A stretch of DNA of 9,358 bases from Chloroflexota bacterium (GCA_003577365.1 QEUY01000095.1:1-9358), one strand, 5' to 3'. Shown: positions 1 to 8,512, numbered from the stretch's first letter. A program made the numbers and translations. Notes: generated by a model not told the origin, from the letters alone.

Positions 1-22
1 GACTTTGCGGTGATTTCCTTTG

Positions 23-1957
23 CTACTCTTCCTGGATAAAGGTCGTCCAGCGCCCTTCCATGCCGTCGTCGGTGACGCCGTAGAAGACGCGGATATTGCC
101 GTTTTCGCGCAGGGCGAGGTCATAGCGCGTCTTGCCGGCGCGCTTTTCGGCGCGCACCAGCCCGATCTCGCCGCGCCACTGCACCTTGGCGGGGTCGATC
201 CGGCTGTCTTCATGCTGCTGGATGGCATAGCTCCACAGCTTGCGCGCCCCGCGCCGGGTGACGTTGTGGATCACATGGCCGTTGCGCAGGTCGCGGATGC
301 TGTGAAACTTGCTGCCGCCGCGCTCCTCGCTGGCGACGATCTCCACCCCAATCTGCGGCAGATAAAAGGCGTCTTCGTTGCTGCCCAGAGGCACAGGCTG
401 ATCGCCGGCGTGCTCGTCCTCGTGTGCCGCGTGTGCCGCGCCCGGGACGGCGACCGTGATTGGGGCCACGGGCGGCGCGGTGAAGGGCACGTTGCGCGGG
501 CCGCGACCGCCGCGGCCCCGATTGCGCGAGCCGTTGCGTTCGCCGCGCGCCCCCGCTCCCTGGCTAGAGGCCGGCCCAGGGCCGCCTGCCATGGGAACGT
601 CTAGCCCCAGCGACTCGCGCACCAAGGCGATCAGCTCGTCGCGCACGGCCAGGTTGCTCTCGCTCTCGTCGCGCACATAATAGCGGTAGTCGTCCAGGCA
701 GTAGGGGCGGTCGGGGCCTTTGGGAACCTGGATGCGCAGCACCTTGGCGTTCTGACTCTGGATGACCTCGCACTTGACCTCCAACGGCGGTGTCAGCCGT
801 TCGTCCAGCGCGTCGAGGATCTGCTTTTCCACCTCGGCGGGTTTGGCCAGGCCGCTGGGCGCGGTCTTGCGCTGGCTGGCCCCCACATAGACTGTGCCGC
901 CCGCGGTGTTGGCAAAGGCGCAAATGTCGTTGAGGATGGCCGTCAGCTTGCCGCCGCGCTGATTGGCGCTCTCATGGAAGCTCTGCACCAGGCTTGGCCC
1001 CGCGGCGCGCGCCGCGGCCAGGCTGTCAAACGGCTCATCCTGGGGGCGCAGCGGGCGCGTGCGGTCAAACTGTTTGCTGCGCAGCAGCCCGGCGATCGCC
1101 TCCCAACTGGCATCCTCCAGCAGAAATTCGCTGGCGCGGTCGCCAATCCCCAATCGCTTGGGGTTTTTGGGGTCGGCCTTGATACGGTGGGCGTCGCTGC
1201 CGTGGAAGCAGTGCATCTGGCGCGGGTATTCGACCTTGCTGCCGTTAAAAAAGCGCGCGGTCGAGCGGACGCCCTTGTCCAAGTCGGTGACTTCCAAGGC
1301 GTCCAAGAACTGATCTTGGGTATAGGCGATCTTTGTCTGGCCGCCGAACGGGAAATTGCGCATGGCCACGCCGTGTGTGCTGTTGGCGTGGGCGGCAATC
1401 ACCAAACCGCCTGCCTGGTGAATGGTGCGATAGGCGGTCAATACATCGGTGGCGGCGCCGGTCTCGGTCGAGCCTACATCCAACTTGTCGGCAGGCACTT
1501 TCAAATCGAGCAAAATGTGCTCTAAGGTGCGTACCGATGTCTCCGGTGGGAAGATGCCTAAAATGTGAAAGCCAAAGGTGGCCGTAAACTCAAAACCCGG
1601 CAGCACCAAGACTTGGTTAGACAACTCCCGCCACTCGGCCAATCGCGCCCGCTCTTCTTCCGTCAGCCGGTTCATCGCCTCAAGCCGGGTCAACCACTCA
1701 ACCTCCCGGCGGATAGCGCCAATGCCGGCAACCGTGTTGTGGTCGGTAATGGCGACGATCTCCAGCCCGCGGGCGGCAACTGCACGCATCCATTCCAAAT
1801 AGCTGATCTGCGGTTCCTCATAGTCATGCGAGGCGGGCGTGTGCAGGTGCAGGTCCACTTTATACCAGTGGCGCTGCGGTTTGGACGCAGGGGCCGCTTG
1901 CCCAGGCGCAGGTGTCTGCGTCGGGCGACCATTATTCGATTTTCTTCTCCTACTCAC
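23..1957 (-). CDS. PHP-domain phosphoesterase fused to an AlbA_2 (Schlafen-like) domain and an unrecognised C-terminal domain
   Basis: 644 aa with a GTG start. Residues 1-30 are a basic, Pro/Ala-rich tail. Residues 31-310 are a PHP metallo-phosphoesterase domain with its metal-ligand motifs present: DLHLHT (H37, H39), ITDHNT (D72, H73), PGFEF (E123), AAHAN (H190) and HGSDAH (D255, H257). PHP domains hydrolyse phosphoesters using two or three metals. Residues about 320-452 resemble AlbA_2, with the hallmark ICAFANTAGGTVYVG (346-359) and YYVRDES near 426-432; this family is found in Schlafen-type and 'divergent AAA' proteins that bind nucleic acids. Residues 455-527 are a disordered linker with an Arg/Gly-rich RGG-like stretch (471-489). 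Residues 528-644 form a compact domain I do not recognise. The acidic/Lys residues usual at the start of AlbA_2 (EFK-type) are not evident; the segment reads FHESANQRGG. No membrane segment is seen. A strong promoter of its own lies upstream. Substrate unknown; a nucleic-acid role is inference. Confidence 0.9.
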   Translation of the reverse strand: MSRRRKSNNGRPTQTPAPGQAAPASKPQRHWYKVDLHLHTPASHDYEEPQISYLEWMRAVAARGLEIVAITDHNTVAGIGAIRREVEWLTRLEAMNRLTEEERARLAEWRELSNQVLVLPGFEFTATFGFHILGIFPPETSVRTLEHILLDLKVPADKLDVGSTETGAATDVLTAYRTIHQAGGLVIAAHANSTHGVAMRNFPFGGQTKIAYTQDQFLDALEVTDLDKGVRSTARFFNGSKVEYPRQMHCFHGSDAHRIKADPKNPKRLGIGDRASEFLLEDASWEAIAGLLRSKQFDRTRPLRPQDEPFDSLAAARAAGPSLVQSFHESANQRGGKLTAILNDICAFANTAGGTVYVGASQRKTAPSGLAKPAEVEKQILDALDERLTPPLEVKCEVIQSQNAKVLRIQVPKGPDRPYCLDDYRYYVRDESESNLAVRDELIALVRESLGLDVPMAGGPGPASSQGAGARGERNGSRNRGRGGRGPRNVPFTAPPVAPITVAVPGAAHAAHEDEHAGDQPVPLGSNEDAFYLPQIGVEIVASEERGGSKFHSIRDLRNGHVIHNVTRRGARKLWSYAIQQHEDSRIDPAKVQWRGEIGLVRAEKRAGKTRYDLALRENGNIRVFYGVTDDGMEGRWTTFIQEE

Positions 1958-1961
1958 AGAT

Positions 1962-1978
1962 TTACTTCATCGCTCCTC
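1962..1978 (-). promoter_or_regulatory. Shine-Dalgarno with two-codon mini-ORF before the PHP gene
   Basis: Reading the minus strand, GAGGAG (1973-1978) is followed two bases later by ATG AAG TAA (1968-1970, 1965-1967, 1962-1964), and five bases after that by the GTG start of the PHP gene at 1957. The GTG is the only plausible in-frame start, because an in-frame TGA overlaps the mini-ORF and the next GTG lies inside the PHP motif. The Shine-Dalgarno is 15 bases from the GTG, which is long. Either the mini-ORF is translated and ribosomes restart on GTG, or it is incidental. Confidence 0.4.
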
Positions 1979-2006
1979 GTCGGGAATCAAAAAACTTGGC
2001 GAACTT

Positions 2007-2031
2007 GACAACTTACTTATTACTTATTGTC
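2007..2031. repeat. Inverted repeat GACAA-N15-TTGTC at the PHP transcription start
   Basis: Perfect 5-bp arms GACAA (2007-2011) and TTGTC (2027-2031) flank an AT-rich core that, on the minus strand, contains two tandem copies of ATAAGTA. The element sits at about +1 to +25 relative to the predicted start, where a repressor would bind. The arms are short, so this could be chance. Confidence 0.3.
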
Positions 2032-2037
2032 CACCCC

Positions 2038-2066
2038 ATTATAGGCCAGTTGCAGCAAAATGTGAA
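2038..2066 (-). promoter_or_regulatory. Near-consensus sigma-70 promoter for the PHP/AlbA_2 gene
   Basis: On the minus strand TTCACA (2061-2066, 5 of 6 to the -35 consensus) is separated by exactly 17 bases from TATAAT (2038-2043, perfect -10). Transcription would start near 2031, giving a leader of about 74 nt to the GTG at 1957. The element begins 10 bases after the lon stop codon, in a locally AT-rich stretch, and implies transcription of the PHP gene independent of lon. Confidence 0.75.
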
Positions 2067-2076
2067 ACTTTTCGAG

Positions 2077-4641
<2,565 letters not shown>

Positions 4642-4651
4642 AACTAGTTCT

Positions 4652-4677
4652 GGCCGGGGTGTCCCTCACCGCCGGCC
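4652..4677 (-). promoter_or_regulatory. Strong hairpin in the lon 5' leader
   Basis: GGCCGG (4652-4657) and GGTG (4658-4661) pair with CACC (4667-4670) and CCGGCC (4672-4677), with one bulged base at 4671. This gives a 10-bp GC-rich stem closed by a 5-nt loop that reads AGGGA on the lon strand. It lies 11-36 bases ahead of the lon ATG. The loop carries the only purine-rich Shine-Dalgarno-like sequence close to that ATG. No T-run follows, so it is not an ordinary terminator. A translational or mRNA-stability role is inference. Confidence 0.5.
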
Positions 4678-4767
4678 GCCTGCTTCGGTGCGTCCCTTGA
4701 GTCTACCACAGTTTACACGCGTCCTGTGTTTGTGTTCTGTATGACTCACGCCCAAGCGAGTACGGCG

Positions 4768-5661
4768 CTACTTCTCGAAATACTTGGCGCGCATGCGCTT
4801 GAGAAAGTCGATCGATTGGCGCATCTCGTCCATACCGTTCATGCCGTCCTCGATGCTGACCCAGCCGTCATAGCCCGCCGCGGCCAAGATGCTGAAGATG
4901 CGGTCGTAGTCGTTTAGCCCTTGGCCGGTGACGCCGTGACGCAGGTTGGGCGAATAGCCCAGCGTGCCGTCGCTCTGGCGCAGCTCGTCGAGCGTCGTGC
5001 CTTCGGCCAGATAGCGGTCGCTGGCATGCATGCTCACCACGCGATCCGCCACGCGTTCGAGCAGCGCGATCGGGTCATCGCCCGCTACGATGGCGTTGGA
5101 CGGGTCATACTGCACGCCGAAATAGGTGCGTTCGGGGATGGCGTCGATCACGCGTAAAAAGACATCCATCTTTTGGGCAAATTCGGGATAGCTCCAATAG
5201 CCGTCCTTATAGTGGTTTTCCATGCCCAGCACAATCTCATATTCGCGCGCCACGGGGATCAGGGTCTCGATGGCTTCGACGACCCAGCCGATCCCCTCTT
5301 CCAGCGAGACGTCGGGGTAGCGCTGGCCGGAGAGGATGCGGCAGATCGCGCCCGGCCCGCCCAGCCGCCGCGTGACGCGGATCATGCCGGCCTCTTTTTC
5401 GATCTCGCGCCGGCGCACCTCCGGGTCTCGATGGGTGAAGTCGGGCGAGCAGCACATCATGGGCATGGCGAAACCGGCCTTGGCGATGGCCTCGCCCACC
5501 GCGTCGACAAAGGCGTTGTCGAGCGTGGGGAAGAAGCCGACGTACATCTCCAGCCCTTCGGCGCCCAGGCTCTTGGCCATCTCGATCCAGTCGAAGACGC
5601 TCATCGTGCGCTGCACGGAGATGTCGTCCAGGTAGCATTTGGGAAAGGCAGAGATTTTCAT
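4768..5661 (-). CDS. Sugar phosphate isomerase/epimerase-like TIM-barrel protein (AP_endonuc_2 / xylose isomerase-like family)
   Basis: 297 aa, the normal length for this family, with no signal peptide or membrane segment. Family members are metal-dependent isomerases or epimerases of sugars and hydroxy-ketoacids (IolE, hydroxypyruvate isomerase, tagatose/psicose 3-epimerase). Visible features are GAEGLEMY (E38), a first strand MKISAFPKC, and the probable metal ligands in their usual order: E148 in GMENHYKDG, D186 in VQYDPSNA, H212 in VSMHASD and E271 in VSIEDG, the last preceded by GQGLNDYDRIF, which is common in these enzymes. The ATG at 5661 is well placed: GGTGAG (5667-5672) lies 5 bases upstream. 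The neighbours give no pathway context, since no sugar transporter or kinase is present, so the substrate cannot be named. Transcription probably starts within the tandem repeats immediately upstream. Confidence 0.9.
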   Translation of the reverse strand: MKISAFPKCYLDDISVQRTMSVFDWIEMAKSLGAEGLEMYVGFFPTLDNAFVDAVGEAIAKAGFAMPMMCCSPDFTHRDPEVRRREIEKEAGMIRVTRRLGGPGAICRILSGQRYPDVSLEEGIGWVVEAIETLIPVAREYEIVLGMENHYKDGYWSYPEFAQKMDVFLRVIDAIPERTYFGVQYDPSNAIVAGDDPIALLERVADRVVSMHASDRYLAEGTTLDELRQSDGTLGYSPNLRHGVTGQGLNDYDRIFSILAAAGYDGWVSIEDGMNGMDEMRQSIDFLKRMRAKYFEK

Positions 5662-5669
5662 AGGGTCTC

Positions 5670-5693
5670 ACCGTGATATGTACTGTGATATGT
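5670..5693. repeat. Two tandem 12-bp repeats ahead of the isomerase gene
   Basis: ACCGTGATATGT (5670-5681) is followed directly by ACTGTGATATGT (5682-5693), 11 of 12 identical, and then by a decayed third unit (about 5694-5703, GCCGTTATGT). On the gene's own strand the unit reads ACATATCAC followed by A/G-GT. The copy nearest the gene merges into the Shine-Dalgarno. Head-to-tail spacing of 12 bp, slightly over one helical turn, is compatible with tandem binding of a regulator. Confidence 0.6.
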
Positions 5694-5714
5694 GCCGTTA
5701 TGTTGGCTGATCAA
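5685..5714 (-). promoter_or_regulatory. Candidate promoter of the isomerase gene, overlapping the tandem repeats
   Basis: On the minus strand TTGATC (5709-5714, 4 of 6) is separated by 18 bases from TATCAC (5685-5690, 4 of 6), and the -10 lies inside the upstream 12-bp repeat. The start would fall near 5678, giving a leader under 20 nt. A modest match; an upstream start is not excluded. Confidence 0.35.
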
Positions 5715-5737
5715 GAAGACGATAGATGGGAGCGTGT

Positions 5738-5876
5738 AGGTGCGGTTTTCGGCGCACCTCACGAAGTGGCGGCACAGCCGCCGAGTGGCGCGCACATGGG
5801 CCAGGGCGTGCGGTTGGAAAACCGCCCAGGGGCAAACGCAGGCGCATCGTGCCATGGCTCGCCAGATGCATGATGC
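5738..5876. other. GC-rich block of nested inverted repeats in the divergent intergenic region
   Basis: This is the most structured part of the gene-free stretch between the isomerase (starts 5661) and the metal ATPase (starts 6026). Inverted pairs: AGGTGCG/CGCACCT (5738-5744, 5753-5759); GGCGGC/GCCGCC with a 3-nt loop (5768-5773, 5777-5782); GCGGTT-GGAA-AACCGC (5810-5825), whose tetraloop fits GNRA; a long-range 9-bp match GCGGTTTTC/GAAAACCGC (5742-5750, 5817-5825) competing with the local hairpins; and GCATC/GATGC (5844-5848, 5865-5869) enclosing TGGC-TC-GCCA. GTGCGGTT occurs twice (5740-5747, 5808-5815). I recognise no riboswitch consensus. The rest of the interval (5880-6001) holds no convincing promoter: TTGACC (5940-5945) and TATGAT (5958-5963) are only 12 bases apart. 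Confidence 0.4.
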
Positions 5877-6012
5877 CACAATCACGCCGCGCCACCAATA
5901 CCAATTGAGACGATTTCCCCCAAGCCGCGCGGGGCCGGTTTGACCTCATGGGGTGGCTATGATACACCAGGGATACGTTCTTGGAGGCTATGTTCTGAAG
6001 GATGGTGGTTTC

Positions 6013-6023
6013 AAAGGGGGGAG
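6013..6023 (+). promoter_or_regulatory. Ribosome binding site that decides the ATPase start
   Basis: AAAGGGGGGAG lies just ahead of the ATG at 6026, with its AAGG part 8 bases from the start. The alternative in-frame ATG at 6002 has GAAGG abutting it with no spacer, and the N-terminal HMA domain is complete from 6026, so 6026 is preferred. Confidence 0.6.
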
Positions 6024-6025
6024 CG

Positions 6026-8122
6026 ATGTCGCAGACTCGCAGCGAGCTGGCGGTCCTCGGTATGGACTGTGCCGAATGTACCCTGCATGTGCGCCAAGCC
6101 ATCGCCGCCCTGCCCGGCGTGCGCGGGGTCGAGGTCTTTCTGGCCGCTGAAAAGGCCGTCGTCGATTATGACGCGGCGCAGGTCGACCTGCCTGCGATCC
6201 GCAAGGCCGTGCAGTCGGCAGGCTATCAAGCGCCCGCCGCCGGTGCGGGAGAAGACGTGTCCGAGTCATTGGCCCAGACGAGCGCGCGTTTTGGCCGCGC
6301 CGTGCTGTGGGTGTTGGGGCTGGTCTTTGGCGCGGTGCTGCTGGTCGTGGTGGCGGGCGAATGGCTGGGGCTGTTTGAAGCGGTCACGGCGCGCGTGCCT
6401 TGGCCCATCGGCTGGTTGATCGTGTTCGTGGGGTGGGTTCCTGTGCTGCGCAACGTGATCGCAGCGGCGCGCCGCGGCCAGGCCACCGCGCACACGTTGA
6501 TGAGCCTCGGCGTGCTGGCCGCGCTGGTGGTGGGCGAATGGACGACCGCGGCGATTGTGGTCTTCTTTATGCGCGTGGGCGACTATGTAGAGCATTTCAC
6601 CGCCGAGCGCGCCCGCCGCGCTGTCAAAGACCTGACGGCGCTGGCCCCCAAGCAGGCGCGCGTCTTGCGCGATGGCGTCGAGGCGATGGTCGCCGTCGAC
6701 CAGGTGGCGGTGGGCGAGGTGGTGGTCGTGCGCCCCGGCGAGCAGATCCCGGTCGACGGCGTGGCGGTGGAGGGCAGCGCCATGGTGGATCAGGCGACGC
6801 TGACCGGCGAGCCGCTGCCGGCGGAGGCCGGGCCGGGGACGCGCGTCTTTGCCGCCACGCTGGTACGGCTGGGCAGCCTGCGCGTGCGCGCCGAGCAGGT
6901 GGGCCGCGACACGACCTTTGGCCGCGTGATCCGCATGGTAGAGGATGCCGAGCGCCACCGCGCCGATGTGCAGCGGCTGGCCGACCGCTTCTCCGCCTAT
7001 TTTCTGCCCTTTGTGGGTCTGATCGCGCTGCTGACCTTTGTCCTGCGCCGCGACCCGCTGGCGACGGCCGCGGTCTTGGTGGTGGCCTGTTCGTGCGCCA
7101 TCGCGCTGGCCACGCCGATCGCGGTGTTGGCGTCGATCGGCGCGGGGGCCAAGCGCGGGCTGTTGGTGAAGGGGGGCAAGTATCTGGAACTGCTCGACCG
7201 CGCCGATGTGCTGTTGATCGACAAGACCGGCACGCTGACCCTGGGCCAGCCGCAGATCACCGATGTCGTCTCGCTGGACGGGATGACGCCCGACACGCTC
7301 TTGGCGCTGGCCGCCGGGGCCGAACGCTACTCCGAGCATCCATTAGCCGAGGCAGTGCGCCGGGCAAGCCAGGCGCATGGGCAGGAGCTGGCCGCGCCCA
7401 GCCACTTTGAGGCGCTGCCTGGCTTCGGCGTGCGTGCCCAAATCGACGGCAGGCAGGTGACCGTGGGCAGCAGGCGTATCCTTGCCGGCGGCCCGCTGCC
7501 CGCCCAAGCCCAGGGGCTGGAGGCAGATGGCAAGACGCTGCTCTATGTCACTGTGGATGGGCAGCCGCAGGGGGTGCTGGCCGCGACCGACACGATCCGC
7601 CCCGAAGTGCCTGCGGCGCTGGCCGCGCTGCGCGGCCTGGGCATCGAGCGCATCGAGCTGCTGACGGGCGACAACCCGCGCACGGCGGCGGCGCTGGCCG
7701 AGCCGTTGGGCGTCGCCTATCAGGCTGAGCTGCTGCCTGCCGACAAGCTGGAGGTCGTGCGGCGCTATCAGGCCCAGGGCAAGACGGTGGTGATGGTGGG
7801 CGACGGCGTCAACGATGCGCCGGCCTTGGCCCAGGCCGACGTGGGCATCGCCATGGGCGCGGCGGGCAGCGACATCGCCGCCGAAGCGGCGCATGTGGTG
7901 CTGCTGCGTGACGACTGGGCCTTGGTGCCGGAGGCGCTGCGCATCGCCCGCCGCACGATGCGCGTGGTGCGTACCAACATCGGCTATACGCTGGTCTACA
8001 ACCTGGTTGGGCTGACGGCGGCGGCCCTGGGCTGGCTGTCGCCCGTCTTTGCCGCCGTCGCCCAGTCGATCCCCGACCTGATCATCCTCGCCAATTCCTC
8101 ACGGCTGCTGCGCCAGAAATGA
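6026..8122 (+). CDS. Heavy-metal translocating P1B-type ATPase with a CSC transmembrane motif
   Basis: 698 aa from the chosen start. Such pumps export soft metal cations across the inner membrane using ATP. An N-terminal HMA metal-binding domain (1-70) carries GMDCAEC (C15, C18). Eight predicted helices lie at about 92-117, 125-146, 156-170, 172-188, 324-341, 348-372, 652-669 and 672-690. The cytoplasmic machinery is intact: TGE (260-262) in the actuator domain, DKTGTLT with phosphorylated D399, SEHP (436-439, the conserved HP), TGDN, and GDGVND (592-597). The membrane metal site normally reads CPC; here it is C355-S356-C357, followed by the usual ALATP. The last helices have Y658-N659 as in copper pumps but not the downstream Pro or the MxxSS motif, and Q680...D684 (SIPDL) where zinc/cadmium pumps have a single conserved Asp. 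Metal specificity (Cu+, Zn2+/Cd2+ or other) therefore cannot be assigned. No metal-responsive regulator gene is adjacent. Gene symbols such as copA or zntA are not justified. Confidence 0.95.
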   Translation: MSQTRSELAVLGMDCAECTLHVRQAIAALPGVRGVEVFLAAEKAVVDYDAAQVDLPAIRKAVQSAGYQAPAAGAGEDVSESLAQTSARFGRAVLWVLGLVFGAVLLVVVAGEWLGLFEAVTARVPWPIGWLIVFVGWVPVLRNVIAAARRGQATAHTLMSLGVLAALVVGEWTTAAIVVFFMRVGDYVEHFTAERARRAVKDLTALAPKQARVLRDGVEAMVAVDQVAVGEVVVVRPGEQIPVDGVAVEGSAMVDQATLTGEPLPAEAGPGTRVFAATLVRLGSLRVRAEQVGRDTTFGRVIRMVEDAERHRADVQRLADRFSAYFLPFVGLIALLTFVLRRDPLATAAVLVVACSCAIALATPIAVLASIGAGAKRGLLVKGGKYLELLDRADVLLIDKTGTLTLGQPQITDVVSLDGMTPDTLLALAAGAERYSEHPLAEAVRRASQAHGQELAAPSHFEALPGFGVRAQIDGRQVTVGSRRILAGGPLPAQAQGLEADGKTLLYVTVDGQPQGVLAATDTIRPEVPAALAALRGLGIERIELLTGDNPRTAAALAEPLGVAYQAELLPADKLEVVRRYQAQGKTVVMVGDGVNDAPALAQADVGIAMGAAGSDIAAEAAHVVLLRDDWALVPEALRIARRTMRVVRTNIGYTLVYNLVGLTAAALGWLSPVFAAVAQSIPDLIILANSSRLLRQK

Positions 8123-8470
8123 GCTTAGCCTGCCCCAACATGACAGATGTTCGCCCCGTGCCGCGCGTCCATATGGATCAGAGCGGAGCCGCCCGATCTA
8201 GGCCGTGACGCCAAGGGAAAAGGCGGCAGGGGGTTTGACAAATGGGGCGACTCGTGGAACACTGACAGATACGCAGTCCCCAGATAGCTTGGCTGATTCC
8301 GGCGCAGCGGAACCTGGCTGCCCGGTTCCAGCACAGGCTATCGCCGAAACGCTAAAACCTTTTGCTATAGCCGGCTGTGGACAACACCTCTGCGTTGTCT
8401 TGCGTGTCAGACCTCTTTTTGTCCAGGTGATTTGCCGGGTGCAGCCCGTATGGGGGCAGCCTGTGCTGAT

Positions 8471-8504
8471 GTAACCTGTCTGGTTACCGCCTTTCCTGTT
8501 ACCG
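8471..8504. promoter_or_regulatory. Operator-like palindrome with an extra half-site before the ABC gene
   Basis: GTAACC-TGTCT-GGTTAC (8471-8487) is a perfect 6-bp inverted repeat with a 5-bp spacer, and GTTACCG recurs at 8483-8489 and 8498-8504, exactly 15 bp apart. It lies 20-53 bases ahead of the start codon. The symmetry suits a dimeric repressor; the same bases could also form a hairpin in the leader mRNA. Confidence 0.4.
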
Positions 8505-8512
8505 TCTGTTTT

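Noticed and set aside
2001..2020. TTGACA on the plus strand (2005-2010) as a promoter
   Set aside because: No acceptable -10 at 16-18 bases and no plus-strand gene downstream; it is part of the inverted repeat instead.
5673..5943. Several 60-75-aa frames on both strands in the divergent intergenic region
   Set aside because: They overlap each other, are Arg-rich or unstructured, and lack convincing ribosome sites.
6266..7339. 357-aa minus-strand open frame opposite the metal ATPase
   Set aside because: Low-complexity Arg/His/Gln composition without motifs; it is a shadow of the ATPase reading frame.
8380..8420. GACAAC/GTTGTC hairpin followed by T5 as an intrinsic terminator
   Set aside because: The T-run (8416-8420) is 16 bases beyond a weak 6-bp stem, too far for rho-independent termination.
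8205..8474. 89-aa plus-strand frame in the gene-free region before the ABC gene
   Set aside because: GTG start without a Shine-Dalgarno, no motif, no hydrophobic or domain pattern, and it overlaps the run of inverted repeats.
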